In this document: piece after piece, positions 40,182-48,751 of the stretch
How positions within the stretch are numbered: position 1 is the first letter of the stretch
Layout: every line of letters begins with the position of its first letter
Assembly (NCBI GenBank): GCA_030377895.1
Contig: JAUCGB010000012.1
Coordinates: 1-58,500, forward strand
DNA: 58,500 nucleotides
Reading direction: 5' to 3'
Source of the DNA: Anaerolineales bacterium HSG24
Lineage (GTDB): Bacteria; Chloroflexota; Anaerolineae; 4572-78; J111
The notes under the pieces: model-generated
Database searches by the model: none
What the model saw: the letters and a program-made list of their open reading frames with translations, nothing else
Told to the model about the DNA's origin: nothing
Made by a program: the position numbers and the translations under genes

Positions 40182-40994
40182 TTAATTAATAATCGTCCCA
40201 AAATCAACCGTTTGGCCCTTGAGCAGAGCCTCCACGTAGCCCGGCTCGTCGGCAGAAAATACGAAGGCTTGCATGGGTGGCATGGCGATGGTCAGACGGT
40301 ACATGTCGCGCACTTTGGTGAACATGCCGCCGGTCACGTCGGTGGCATGCGAACCACCCAACATGCCCTCGACCTCATCCCAATTACTGCCGTCAATCTC
40401 CTCAATCAACTCCGCGTTAGGGTCAGTGAGCGGGTCGGTTTCGTACACCCCATTCACTTGACCGACTAAAGCTATTTTACTTGGAGTCAACTCGCGTGCC
40501 AAATTATCAAATAGCAGTTCCGTCGAGACGATGCTCATGCCCTGATTCGCATCAACGCTGACATCGCCGTAGACCACCGGCACTAAGCCTTCTCGTAATG
40601 CCTCTTTAATCGGATAAGTCTCAAAATACATCAACTGACTACCCCGCGTCCGAGTACTGGCCGACGGCTGAAACTTAATCGCTGGTATACCAGCCTGTCG
40701 CAAAGTTTTTAGCACGATATGGTTTAGCTCCGCCGCGACCGCGGCCACCTCAGCAAAACCGAGCCAACTATCAGCCCGATTTGCCCCTTTATGGGTCTCG
40801 TATTTGGCCGCGACCGAATGTCCAAACGAGCCGGAGCCATGCCCAATAAGCAGTTGCAGATCAGACCCGCGCTCATCCAAGGCGTTTTTTATCTCCGTCG
40901 CCAACCGCTCCAAAATATCCAAACGGGCCGTCATCGGTTGTGTCTTATCGGTGATGGCCGACCCACCAAGTTTTAATAGAATTAATTCAGACAA
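40182..40994 (-). CDS. Isopentenyl phosphate kinase
   Basis: Amino acid kinase-fold enzyme that phosphorylates isopentenyl phosphate to isopentenyl diphosphate in alternative mevalonate routes. Seen are LLKLGGSAITDK (K8 and the glycine loop), LLIGHGSGSFGHSVAAKY with the catalytic histidine typical of the kinase, PVVYGDVSVD near 157, and GGMFTKVRDM near 230. The frame is open to 41063, but the added residues are encoded by a dispersed palindrome. TTG at 40994 yields the natural 270-residue protein. IPK in bacteria is mainly known from Chloroflexota, which supports the lineage call. No other mevalonate gene is in view. Confidence 0.8.
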   Translation of the reverse strand: MSELILLKLGGSAITDKTQPMTARLDILERLATEIKNALDERGSDLQLLIGHGSGSFGHSVAAKYETHKGANRADSWLGFAEVAAVAAELNHIVLKTLRQAGIPAIKFQPSASTRTRGSQLMYFETYPIKEALREGLVPVVYGDVSVDANQGMSIVSTELLFDNLARELTPSKIALVGQVNGVYETDPLTDPNAELIEEIDGSNWDEVEGMLGGSHATDVTGGMFTKVRDMYRLTIAMPPMQAFVFSADEPGYVEALLKGQTVDFGTIIN

Positions 40995-41017
40995 TATGTT
41001 TTCTCTTCTGTAAAAAA

Positions 41018-41066
41018 GGAGTGCAAAGCTTGCTTTGCCAGACATGCAAAGCAAGCTTTGCACTCC
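41018..41066. repeat. Family A core between map and the kinase gene
   Basis: GGAGTGCAAAGCTTGCTTTG, a short spacer, then CAAAGCAAGCTTTGCACTCC. Arms are missing. It lies just upstream of the isopentenyl phosphate kinase start, extending its open frame artificially. Confidence 0.7.
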
Positions 41067-41102
41067 GTGGTGATTACCGCTGAATCGCCGAATCGCTGAA
41101 TC

Positions 41103-41942
41103 TTAAATAAAATACCGTCCATTACTGCCCGGCAGTTTCGACAAGATTTCTGGGCCATTCGGGGTGATGGCAATGGTATGCTCAAACTGAGCCGACAATT
41201 TGCCATCTTTCGTCTTAACCGTCCAGCCATCCGTTTGCAACTCGCAGTCGGCGGCTCCGGCGTTAATCATCGGCTCAATGGTAAAAACCATGCCCGGTTT
41301 GATGCGCGGGCCACGATTCCCCGGCCCAGTGTGTGATACGGAGGGTTGCTCGTGGAGCGTGCGCCCTACGCCATGACCGCCCCACTCCTTGACCACACTG
41401 TAACCATGACTCTCAGCATGGGCTTGAATCGCCGCGCCAATATTGGTCAGCCGTCGCCTTACCAACGCCTCCTCAATCCCCTCATACAACGCCTCCTCGG
41501 AGACTTTCAGTAGCCGTTTGGCCGCTTCGCTGATTTTACCTACTGGAAAGGTGACACACGAGTCGCCGCAGAAGCCTTTCATCCGCAGGCCAATATCAAT
41601 CCCGATAATGTCCCCTTTCTTTAAGATACGTTTATTAGGAATACCATGACAAATTTCATCATTTAACGAGGCACAAATAACCCCCGGAAATGGGGGCTGC
41701 TTGGGAGGATTACCTTTATACCCCAAATATAGTGGTTGCGCGCCGTTCTTTTTGATGTAGGAGGTTACCAAAGTATCAAGCTCTTTTAGAGCTACCCCCG
41801 GCTTAATCGCCTCACTCAAAGCAGCAAATGACTCCGCCACCAGTTGATTGGCATCACGTAATAGTGATATTTCCTTTTTCCCACGAAGGATAACGCCTTC
41901 TCTTTTTTGTTGATTATTCTTTTTATTGCGTCTTAAGAACAT
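41103..41942 (-). CDS. map: Methionine aminopeptidase type I
   Basis: Removes the initiator methionine from nascent proteins. All five metal ligands are present: D116 in GIDIG, D127 in CGDSC, H190 in GGHGVGRTLHE, E223 in FTIEPM and E254 in AQFEHTIAI. The N-terminus has a basic extension of about 20 residues (RRNKKNNQQKRE) not found in E. coli Map; it could touch the ribosome. Length is 279. No Shine-Dalgarno sequence is obvious. The neighbouring adenylate kinase or secY genes that often flank map are absent. Confidence 0.92.
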   Translation of the reverse strand: MFLRRNKKNNQQKREGVILRGKKEISLLRDANQLVAESFAALSEAIKPGVALKELDTLVTSYIKKNGAQPLYLGYKGNPPKQPPFPGVICASLNDEICHGIPNKRILKKGDIIGIDIGLRMKGFCGDSCVTFPVGKISEAAKRLLKVSEEALYEGIEEALVRRRLTNIGAAIQAHAESHGYSVVKEWGGHGVGRTLHEQPSVSHTGPGNRGPRIKPGMVFTIEPMINAGAADCELQTDGWTVKTKDGKLSAQFEHTIAITPNGPEILSKLPGSNGRYFI

Positions 41943-42097
41943 AGTTGAATATTATTGAAAATAAGAAATCTGACAGGATTATTTTTACGATAATCCTGTA
42001 CTCCTGTCAAAAATATTATTTTCGATAAAGTCTGTTATTTTACAATTGTACTAGAGCAAAAGTATCTTGCCAACTTGCAGGCAAGATACTCGCGCTC

Positions 42098-42841
42098 CTA
42101 ATATCCAAATCGTAATCGAAATAAAGTCTTCACATACCCCACTCCACGAGTAATATATCCCCATGGATTGGTGGCGGTTTTGCTTTCACCCGCCTCACGC
42201 GGGACACATATATAAGGTAGTTCCAGAATCGTATAGCCTGCTTTTTTGGTACGATACAGCATATCGATACAATATTCGCCGTAATCGCCCCGCAAATCAA
42301 CCTGCTCGAAAATCTCTTTACGTGCCAAAATAAAGCCGCTAGTATAATCTTTTATCGACCAGTCGAGCAGTATTCCAGCCCATATATTAATGGCCCGCGA
42401 AAAAACTCGCCCAGTCAGCGAGTGAGCCACATCACCCCCACCCGGCACATAACGTGAGCCAACCGCCATGCCCGCCCCCTGCGCCAACGCATCAGCCAGA
42501 CGAGGCCAATCTTCGGGAGGCATGCTCATGTCACAATCCATCCAACCCACCCACTCCCCATCGGCCTCACGGATACCTCGCTGGATTGCGCTGGTCAACC
42601 CCCGCTCGGTGGTGCGATGGATGAGCCGCACTCGCTCATCCGCCTCGCCCCGCTGTTTGATTAACCGCCATGTCCCATCCGGCGAGTCGTCATCAACCAC
42701 CACCACCTCTATGCCACCGGGGTAGTCGCCCAACGCTTTCAGGGTGCGGTCAATGAGTAGTTCGATGTTGTCTGCTTCATTATAAGTGGGTAATACAATC
42801 GAAATTTTTGGTTTCGGTTTTTGTCCGTTTTGCATCATCAT
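42098..42841 (-). CDS. GT2 polyprenol-phosphate mannosyl/glucosyltransferase-like
   Basis: A 247-residue family 2 glycosyltransferase close to dolichol-phosphate mannose synthases. It has IVLPTYNEADNIELLIDRT at the start, VVVVDDDSPDGT, a TERGLTSAIQRGIREADGEWVGWMDCDMSMPPEDWP block with the DxD metal motif, and DYTSGFILARKEIFEQVDL. No membrane helices follow, so it is the soluble catalytic part. It transfers a sugar from a nucleotide donor to a polyprenyl phosphate. The divergent large membrane protein next door could use that product. Confidence 0.85.
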   Translation of the reverse strand: MMMQNGQKPKPKISIVLPTYNEADNIELLIDRTLKALGDYPGGIEVVVVDDDSPDGTWRLIKQRGEADERVRLIHRTTERGLTSAIQRGIREADGEWVGWMDCDMSMPPEDWPRLADALAQGAGMAVGSRYVPGGGDVAHSLTGRVFSRAINIWAGILLDWSIKDYTSGFILARKEIFEQVDLRGDYGEYCIDMLYRTKKAGYTILELPYICVPREAGESKTATNPWGYITRGVGYVKTLFRLRFGY

Positions 42842-42899
42842 AGTATCTTACAGAACAATTTAATCGGGAGTGCAAAGCTTGCTTTGCCGTTGTTTAAAC

Positions 42900-45806
42900 A
42901 TGATCCACCAACTATCGACCATCATCCAACATATCATTTGCATCGTGCCCCGCCTGTTCAAGCAGTTTGAGGTGGGGCTACTGCTGGTCATGGCCTTGAG
43001 CATGTTGATTATCCAGCCCTTTCTGCAACCCGGCCTACCGACCACCGCCGACATCCCGATTCACCTTTTTCGCACTTTAGAGTATGGTCAGGCTTGGTCA
43101 GACGGAGTTATTTTGCCCCATTGGTCGCCCAATTTGGCCTTTGGTTATGGGTATCCGCTGTTTTTGTTTGCGCCACCCGTTCCCTACTGGATTGGGTTGT
43201 TTTTCTATTGGCTTGGCTTCTCTCTTGAAGTCGCGTTCAAACTCTTAATTATCGTCACAATTTTACTTTACGCAACTGGAGGATACCTATTAGGACGGGA
43301 TGGGTGGCGTTCATCGCAATCAGGGCTGATTAGTGGTACCGCCTACGCCTTCGCCCCCTTTGCCCTGCGGGAAAGCCTGTTGTATGGCGGAAATGTGCCA
43401 CAATATTTAGCGATTGCTCTGTTTCCGTGGGTCTTATGGCCCTTACTGCGAGCGGCCCAAACACCAGCTTGGGGCTGGATTCTGTTGAGTGGCCTGTTTT
43501 ACGCCCTCATTCTATTGAGTCATCTATTCCATGCCCTCATATTTAGCCCAGTTTTGGCCTTTTTTGGGATACTATTACTCATTCCAACTTGGCATGGGCA
43601 AACCCTAAAGGTTTCAAAAATCTTTAGGGTTTTGAGACCGATATTCTATTTTTTAGGGCCGATTCCGCTGGGCCTGCTGTTGTCAGCTTTTTTCTGGATA
43701 CCAGCCTTTATTGAGCGGTACAACACTCGCGCCCAAGCCGACATCTATCTGGAAAAAAGCCCCTTTTTTATCCGCTATCCCCACTGGACGGAGCTACTCA
43801 GTTTAATCACTCCGCTTGATAGTCGCGCCGCCAATCCTCATGTGCCCCTGACTTTGGGCCTCGCCACGGTAACGCTGGCCGGATTGAGTTTACTGGCGAT
43901 ATTGGCAAAGGAGTGCAAAGTTTACTTTGCTGACACATGGCGCGCCGCCATCCTGACGGCTCCGCAGGCAAAGCAAACTTTGCACCCCTCGCCGACTATA
44001 TTGGCCCTCTTCTTTCTGACCATCGCCCTAAGCGCAATCTATTTGACCTTGCCCATGTCCCAAATTGTTTGGGAGACGGTGACGATTTTGCAAGTAGCCG
44101 AATTTCCTTGGCGATTGTTGGGATTAGCTAACTTGGGGTTATCATTTCTAGCGGGCGGAGCAATCTTGCTCGCGCCTATCAAATGGCGTTGGCACTTTAC
44201 TGTGGTCTGTCTAATTTGGCAAATTTGGCTCGTTGCCCCATTTCTTTATTCGGTCACATCCTTTACCTTATATGGCACACCGACTCTGGCCGACCAGATT
44301 CGGTATGAACGACGCTCTCAGTCAATTGGTACGACCACGTTGGGCGAATATCTGCCCCACACCGTGCAAATTGTCCCCACCGGCTCACCCCTTGTCCCCC
44401 TGTTTGAGGCTGGTCAGACCCCGGCTCGGCTTGATGATAACATTCTGCCCGACGGAACCACCGTCACCCTCATCAACCAAAGCGCGGTCAGCCACCAGTA
44501 CCAAATCGACACCCCGACCGAAACCTTGCTACGCCTATGGCAATACGATTACCCCGGCTGGCGAGCCATGCTCGACGGTCAGCCCGTACCAATCATGCCC
44601 GAAGCGGAAACAGGCTTCATCACCATGCAGATTCCAGCTGGTTTGCATGCGGTTCAGTTCGACTTTGGCCTGACTCCTATCCGCTTGAGCAGTTTGTTAA
44701 TCAGTAGCCTGACCGCGGTACTCTTTATTCTGATCATGGGCTATCTGATCATGGGCCATCGGTGGATGGTTAGAGGCATGAAATTAGCTCCATCCCCGAT
44801 TAGGACTGATTCTAACCTAACACCCATTCACTACCTACTATTGATAATGTTACTGCTGGTCATTCTCCTGCTCAAGCCCAGGTTGCGTCCCATGTTTTCG
44901 ATAGAATCACCACCACACGAGGCGATTCCAGCCCAACATCCAACCACCGTTCAGTTTGAGCAGGGGATTCACCTGCTCGGATATGACCTCTCCAGCACCG
45001 TCCTGTCTGCCGGAGAGCGGTTAGAGGTGGTCTTATATTGGGAGACAAATCAAGCCCCTATCAAGGCTAACCTACAACCGTTTGTCCATCTTGATCGGCT
45101 GAACGATATGACCACTTTGGCCGAGACTACCAACTACACCCCCGGCGATATGACCACCGAGAGCGTTCTGCCCACTTTCCATTGGGAGCCGGGGCGATAT
45201 GTGCGGGATAAACATGCTCTGACTGTTCCATCCGATGCGTTGCCCATCGCCTACGCCCTGCGGGTTGGCCTGCTTGACCCCGACCAACATGGAGCGCGTC
45301 TGCCGCTATCCGATGGCAGTAACGACACGGCGTTTCTGACCATGCTCAACATCACAGATTCGGCGACTGGCTGGTTCGATTTTGTCACCGAATCACCCAC
45401 ACCTCAACTGCTTGATGTAACCTTTTTGGCCGAGTCAGCCCACATCAGCCTGACCGGGTTCAGCATCGAGCCAATTCAGAATGAACGGCTCGATTTTAGG
45501 CTCTATTGGCAAACCGACCAGCCTATTCATGCCGATTATACCATTTTCGCCCAACTGCTCACCGTCGATAATCAACTGGTGGCTAGTTTTGACGCTCCTC
45601 CTTTCGATGGGGCATATCCGACCTCAACATGGTTGCCCCACCAACCAATCATCGACCCGCATCACATCCCCCTGACCAACGTACTCGCCGGAGAGTATCG
45701 ACTCGTAGTTGGGCTATATCAACCGGAAACAGGTCAGCGGCTATGGCACGAGCATGGGAGCGATTTTGTCGAACTGAGTTCGGTGATAGTTGGGAATGAA
45801 GAATGA
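42900..45806 (+). CDS. PTPS-related/GT-C-like large membrane protein
   Basis: A protein of about 968 residues. The first two thirds hold about 12 hydrophobic helices; ADIPIHLFRTLEYGQAWSDG followed by LPHWSPNLAFGYGYPLFLF is the signature of the PTPS-related membrane family, which resembles GT-C glycosyltransferases. After the membrane part come two soluble beta domains (about 700-960). An ATG at 42870 also opens the frame but lies in a dispersed palindrome, so ATG 42900 is chosen. At 43910-43989 a palindromic element is read in frame as a 27-residue insert. It is divergent from the GT2 gene, which suggests cell-surface glycan work. Confidence 0.7.
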   Translation: MIHQLSTIIQHIICIVPRLFKQFEVGLLLVMALSMLIIQPFLQPGLPTTADIPIHLFRTLEYGQAWSDGVILPHWSPNLAFGYGYPLFLFAPPVPYWIGLFFYWLGFSLEVAFKLLIIVTILLYATGGYLLGRDGWRSSQSGLISGTAYAFAPFALRESLLYGGNVPQYLAIALFPWVLWPLLRAAQTPAWGWILLSGLFYALILLSHLFHALIFSPVLAFFGILLLIPTWHGQTLKVSKIFRVLRPIFYFLGPIPLGLLLSAFFWIPAFIERYNTRAQADIYLEKSPFFIRYPHWTELLSLITPLDSRAANPHVPLTLGLATVTLAGLSLLAILAKECKVYFADTWRAAILTAPQAKQTLHPSPTILALFFLTIALSAIYLTLPMSQIVWETVTILQVAEFPWRLLGLANLGLSFLAGGAILLAPIKWRWHFTVVCLIWQIWLVAPFLYSVTSFTLYGTPTLADQIRYERRSQSIGTTTLGEYLPHTVQIVPTGSPLVPLFEAGQTPARLDDNILPDGTTVTLINQSAVSHQYQIDTPTETLLRLWQYDYPGWRAMLDGQPVPIMPEAETGFITMQIPAGLHAVQFDFGLTPIRLSSLLISSLTAVLFILIMGYLIMGHRWMVRGMKLAPSPIRTDSNLTPIHYLLLIMLLLVILLLKPRLRPMFSIESPPHEAIPAQHPTTVQFEQGIHLLGYDLSSTVLSAGERLEVVLYWETNQAPIKANLQPFVHLDRLNDMTTLAETTNYTPGDMTTESVLPTFHWEPGRYVRDKHALTVPSDALPIAYALRVGLLDPDQHGARLPLSDGSNDTAFLTMLNITDSATGWFDFVTESPTPQLLDVTFLAESAHISLTGFSIEPIQNERLDFRLYWQTDQPIHADYTIFAQLLTVDNQLVASFDAPPFDGAYPTSTWLPHQPIIDPHHIPLTNVLAGEYRLVVGLYQPETGQRLWHEHGSDFVELSSVIVGNEE
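43910..43989. repeat. Family A-like palindrome inside the membrane protein gene
   Basis: GGAGTGCAAAGTTTACTTTG at the left and CAAAGCAAACTTTGCACCCC at the right form an inverted repeat around a GC-rich centre. The frame stays open and encodes ECKVYFADTW through QAKQTLH between two predicted membrane helices. Confidence 0.75.
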
Positions 45807-45867
45807 AGAATGGGGAATGAAGAATGAAGAATGGGGAATGGGGAATGGGGAATGGGGAATGAAGAAC
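45793..45867. repeat. GAATGAA/GAATGGG tandem tract
   Basis: About ten heptamer units alternating GAATGAA and GAATGGG, right at the end of the membrane protein gene. The last few codons of that gene come from the first units, so slippage here could change its C-terminus. Confidence 0.8.
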
Positions 45868-45874
45868 GGAGTTT

Positions 45875-45954
45875 GGTAGTGGTGCAGATGTAGTGATCCG
45901 GAGTGCAAAGCTTGCTTTGCATGCAAGGCAAGCCTTGCACTCCGGATTTCCCCG
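45875..45954. repeat. Family A element with left arm
   Basis: GGTAGTGGTGCAGATGTAGT, core with GCAAAGCTTGCTTTGC and GCAAGGCAAGCCTTGC, then CTCCGGATTTCCCC; the right arm is lost. It is followed by a short AT-rich stretch with an AAAAAGACAG/CTGTCCTTTTTT hairpin at about 45984-46017 that may end transcription. Confidence 0.7.
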
Positions 45955-46104
45955 GAGTTTTTCTCCTTGTAGATATAGAAACAAAAAAAGACAGATTATT
46001 AAGTCTGTCCTTTTTTAAAATCAATCGTTGTGATAAATTTTTTACTTCAGTGAGTTGCGCTTACCACCAAACCTTGGTTTAGCAATCATTGCTCCATAAC
46101 GGTT

Positions 46105-46530
46105 CTAGTTGCTGTAACACGGGTTATTTTGGCGAGGATAGTAGTAGTAGTTGGAATATCGCTTGTTGTAGTTGTTGTAATCTCGGTTATAGTTGTCATT
46201 TCGGTAGTAGTTGCTACCTCGGTTATAGTTGTAACTTCGGTAGTTGTAATCTCGGTTATAGTTGTCATTTCGGTAGTAACTTCGGTAGTAGTTGTCATTT
46301 CGGTAGTTGTCGCTACTTCGTTTATAGTAGTCATGCCCATAATAGTCGTATGCAGGGTAATTGTTGGTATAATTGTACTTTTCAAACTGTTTACCTTGAT
46401 AGTTGTGACCATTATAGTAGTGGTTGTAGCCACCCCACGCGGTAGAAGCCGGTTCATCGGCCAGAGTAGCACTGGTGGTAGCCAAAGAGAGTAACAAGGC
46501 CACCAATAGAGTTAAGACTAAACGTTTCAT
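46105..46530 (-). CDS. Secreted Tyr/Asn-rich low-complexity protein
   Basis: A 141-residue protein with a classic signal peptide (MKRLVLTLLVALLLSLATTS, cleavage likely after A24 before DEP). The mature part is about half Tyr plus Asn (33 Tyr and 26 Asn of 117), with Arg and Asp making up most of the remainder, in short repeats such as YRNDNYNRDYN. There is one Cys (near the C-terminus). A very strong AGGAGG ribosome site precedes the ATG. Such composition is known from self-assembling or aggregation-prone extracellular polymers and sheath proteins, but I know no named family that fits. Role in a sheath, biofilm or adhesion is inference. Plus-strand open frames over the same region are mirror shadows. 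Confidence 0.65.
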   Translation of the reverse strand: MKRLVLTLLVALLLSLATTSATLADEPASTAWGGYNHYYNGHNYQGKQFEKYNYTNNYPAYDYYGHDYYKRSSDNYRNDNYYRSYYRNDNYNRDYNYRSYNYNRGSNYYRNDNYNRDYNNYNKRYSNYYYYPRQNNPCYSN

Positions 46531-46603
46531 ACAGTAAACCTCCTTGAGTTGTCCATCATAAAATTAGAGTTGCACATAACAACGATTGATTGTCTAACAC
46601 ACA

Positions 46604-46641
46604 AAAGAGCCTATACCGACTTAAACTGGTATAGGCTCTTT
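46604..46641 (-). terminator. Perfect 14-bp hairpin upstream of the Tyr/Asn-rich gene
   Basis: AAAGAGCCTATACC at 46604-46617 and GGTATAGGCTCTTT at 46628-46641. On the minus strand it is followed by TTTTGTGTG, then the leader of the Tyr/Asn-rich gene. It may stop upstream transcription or act as an attenuator. Confidence 0.6.
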
Positions 46642-46683
46642 GCAACATGCAAACCTACAAGACCGCGACCTGCAAAGTTTCCG

Positions 46684-46736
46684 CCGTAGTTGGAGTGCAG
46701 GCATCTTGCCTGCATCCGCAGGATTTCTAACTACGG
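46684..46736. repeat. CCGTAGTT palindromic element
   Basis: Outer CCGTAGTT/AACTACGG and inner TGCAGGCA/TGCCTGCA pairs. Distantly like family A (GGAGTGCAGGCA). The family B copy begins 6 bases to its right. Confidence 0.55.
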
Positions 46737-46741
46737 AGAAC

Positions 46742-46844
46742 GGCTATCAACTTAACGTGCGACAGATAATATCGTAGCACAGTCTTTAGACTGTGCCGCA
46801 CAGGCTGAAGCATGTGCTACATGTCTTGGCTTACGTTGATAGCC
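46742..46844. mobile_element. Family B MITE-like element, copy 2 (inverted)
   Basis: GGCTATCAACTTAACGTGCG at the left and TTACGTTGATAGCC at the right, 103 bp, opposite in orientation to the other two copies. No exact target duplication is seen (AGAA on both sides at best), so this insertion may be older. Confidence 0.7.
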
Positions 46845-47063
46845 AGAAAACTTCCGCTAGGTCTTTTGTCTGTAAAGTTTTCAAGTTTACAGTCATAAAC
46901 TTCATACTTAATTGTTAAAGAGCATTACCAATACCAGTTTAAAATTGGTATTAATATTATGGCAGATAATAATAGCTTGGTCAATATGCCATGAATACCA
47001 GTAGGAATCTTGTAATAGGCAGAGAGTAACCGTTCATCCCCTCGTTCCCCCCTCGTTCATCCC

Positions 47064-47379
47064 CCCTCGTTCCCAATCTCCAGATTGGGAACGTATTTGC
47101 CAAAGAAACTCTGTTTCTGGCATGTTGCAAGTCGCAAACAGAGCTTGCTTGAGCAATTGTGTTCCCAAACTTCAGTACCCGACAGAAAAGTTAGCCAAAA
47201 CTAATTAGCACAGAGTTTCACAGAGGAACACAGAGCTTCACAGAGAAAAAGCAAATTATTCTTTCCTCTGTGCCCCTTTGTGCGTCTCTGTGAAACTCTG
47301 TGTTCCTGTTTTAGCCTTCCCTAAACCACTTTGTCGGGTAGCAAGTTCCCAAACCCAGTTTGGGAACAAGGGGGCTGAA
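47064..47379. repeat. Family C copy split by a family D element
   Basis: Family C runs 47064-47175 (CTCGTTCCCAATCTCC onward) and resumes at 47341-47379 (GTTCCCAAACCCAGTTTGGG). Between them, 47176-47340 is a family D element with ends TACCCGACA and TGTCGGGTA and an interior of CACAGAGGAACACAGAG-like repeats. The second family D copy is at 56539-56704. Confidence 0.7.
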
Positions 47380-47415
47380 AGCTGATTTCCTTCAGTTTGA
47401 ACCATGCCCCATTCG

Positions 47416-47445
47416 TTTTCAGGGTATGGGTCTGAATGGTATAAT
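47416..47445 (+). promoter_or_regulatory. Likely helicase promoter
   Basis: TATAAT at 47440-47445 with a weak TTTTCA 18 bases upstream. It supports ATG 47482, not the upstream open start at 47404, as the beginning of the helicase. Confidence 0.5.
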
Positions 47446-47481
47446 GCCTCTTCAATTTATAACAACAAGGACAACTTTTTT

Positions 47482-48747
47482 ATGAATTTTGAACAGTTTT
47501 CATTTGATGCTCGAATCAAAGCGGGCATCAAAGCCGCAGGTTACGTAACCCCCACGCCCATCCAAGCCAAGGCCATCCCTATCGTTTTGCAAGGGCATGA
47601 CCTGCTCGGTTTGGCTCAAACCGGAACCGGAAAGACAGCGGCCTTTTTATTGCCGATTTTACAACGCCTAATCCGAGGCCCGCTTCGACAGGTACGGGTG
47701 CTGATTATCACCCCCACCCGTGAACTGGCCGAGCAGATATATCAAGCCAGCCTCGACTTTAGTCGTAAAACCAAAATCCGTAGTACTACAGTCTACGGCG
47801 GAGTCAGCAAACGCCCCCAAGAAGCGGCCCTGCATCGGGGAGTCGAGATTGTGGTCGCCTGTCCCGGGCGATTGCTCGACCTCATGGGAGACGGCAGTAT
47901 CAACCTGTCGCAAATCGAGGTGCTGGTACTGGATGAGGCAGACCGTATGTGTGACATGGGTTTTCTGCCCGATATACGTCGCATCATCAAGCAACTACCC
48001 ACCAAGAGGCAGACCCTCTTTTTCTCGGCCACCATGCCAAACGACATTCGGAAACTGGCTGATACGATTCTGAATGACCCGGTCACGGTGCAGATTGGTC
48101 GAATTGCCCCGGCCCAAACGGTCTCCCATGCCTTGTTTCCAGTGCCAAAAACACTTCGTAAAAAACTACTGTTGGCACTCTTGCAACGTACCGCCACAGG
48201 GCGAGTGCTGGTATTTACTCGCACCAAACGCCGTGCCCATACCTTGGCCCTTGATTTAGCCAAACGAGGCTACCGCGTCATTGCCCTACAAGGGAACATG
48301 CGTCAAAGCCGCCGTCAGCAAGCGATTGATGGCTATCGAAACGGCAAATACGATATCCTCGTCGCCACCGACATCGCGGCCCGAGGCATCGACGTAACCG
48401 AGATTTCTCACGTCATCAACTTCGACATTCCAGACACGGTTGATGCCTACACCCACCGAATTGGGCGTACTGGACGAGCCGAGCAAACTGGCGAAGCCTT
48501 CACCTTTGCCATGCCCGACGACGCGGACATGGTGCGCGACATCGAAAAGACCCTCAAAACTAACCTAGAGCGGCGGCGTTTGCCCGATTTTGACTACGGC
48601 GACTTTAACCCCGAAACTCAGTTCCAATCCAAGTCCCCTCAATCCAAACAAAAACAGAACGCCCCCAAAGCTACTCGTGGTAGTGGACATAAACGCCCTT
48701 ATCGTGGTGGCTCAAAACGGAAACCATATCGGCGTTTTAAGAATTAA
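47482..48747 (+). CDS. DEAD-box RNA helicase (RhlE-like)
   Basis: A 421-residue ATP-dependent RNA helicase. Motifs in order: Q motif (FSFDARIKAGIKAAGY, TPTPIQ), I AQTGTGKTAAF, Ia PTRELAEQ, II VLDEADRM, III FSAT, IV/V RVLVFTRTKRRA and ATDIAARGIDV, and VI HRIGRTGRAEQ. The tail after about residue 365 is basic and rich in Lys, Gly and Arg (RGSGHKRPYRGGSKRK), typical of RhlE-type RNA-binding tails. It assists ribosome assembly or RNA decay, often at low temperature. AAGGA lies 12 bases before the start. A family A element begins 5 bases after the stop. Confidence 0.9.
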   Translation: MNFEQFSFDARIKAGIKAAGYVTPTPIQAKAIPIVLQGHDLLGLAQTGTGKTAAFLLPILQRLIRGPLRQVRVLIITPTRELAEQIYQASLDFSRKTKIRSTTVYGGVSKRPQEAALHRGVEIVVACPGRLLDLMGDGSINLSQIEVLVLDEADRMCDMGFLPDIRRIIKQLPTKRQTLFFSATMPNDIRKLADTILNDPVTVQIGRIAPAQTVSHALFPVPKTLRKKLLLALLQRTATGRVLVFTRTKRRAHTLALDLAKRGYRVIALQGNMRQSRRQQAIDGYRNGKYDILVATDIAARGIDVTEISHVINFDIPDTVDAYTHRIGRTGRAEQTGEAFTFAMPDDADMVRDIEKTLKTNLERRRLPDFDYGDFNPETQFQSKSPQSKQKQNAPKATRGSGHKRPYRGGSKRKPYRRFKN

Positions 48748-48751
48748 ATGG

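Larger units (their letters stand above)
46531..47481. other. Repeat-filled intergenic region before the helicase
   Basis: Holds a terminator-like hairpin (46604-46641), a CCGTAGTT palindrome (46684-46736), family B copy 2 (46742-46844), a family C copy split by a family D element (47064-47379), and a likely helicase promoter. The stretch 46850-47060 shows nothing apart from a GAAAACTT/AAGTTTTC pair. Confidence 0.6.

Noticed and set aside
45649..46024. Minus-strand frames after the large membrane protein
   Set aside because: They encode heptamer-repeat peptides (IPHSPFP) and a family A palindrome, not a protein.
46089..46494. Plus-strand open frames over the Tyr/Asn-rich gene (118 and 121 codons)
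   Set aside because: They are mirrors of a repetitive minus-strand gene that has a signal peptide and strong ribosome site; the plus frames have neither.
47404..47481. N-terminal extension of the DEAD-box helicase
   Set aside because: The likely promoter TATAAT (47440) lies downstream of that start, and the extension has no family similarity.
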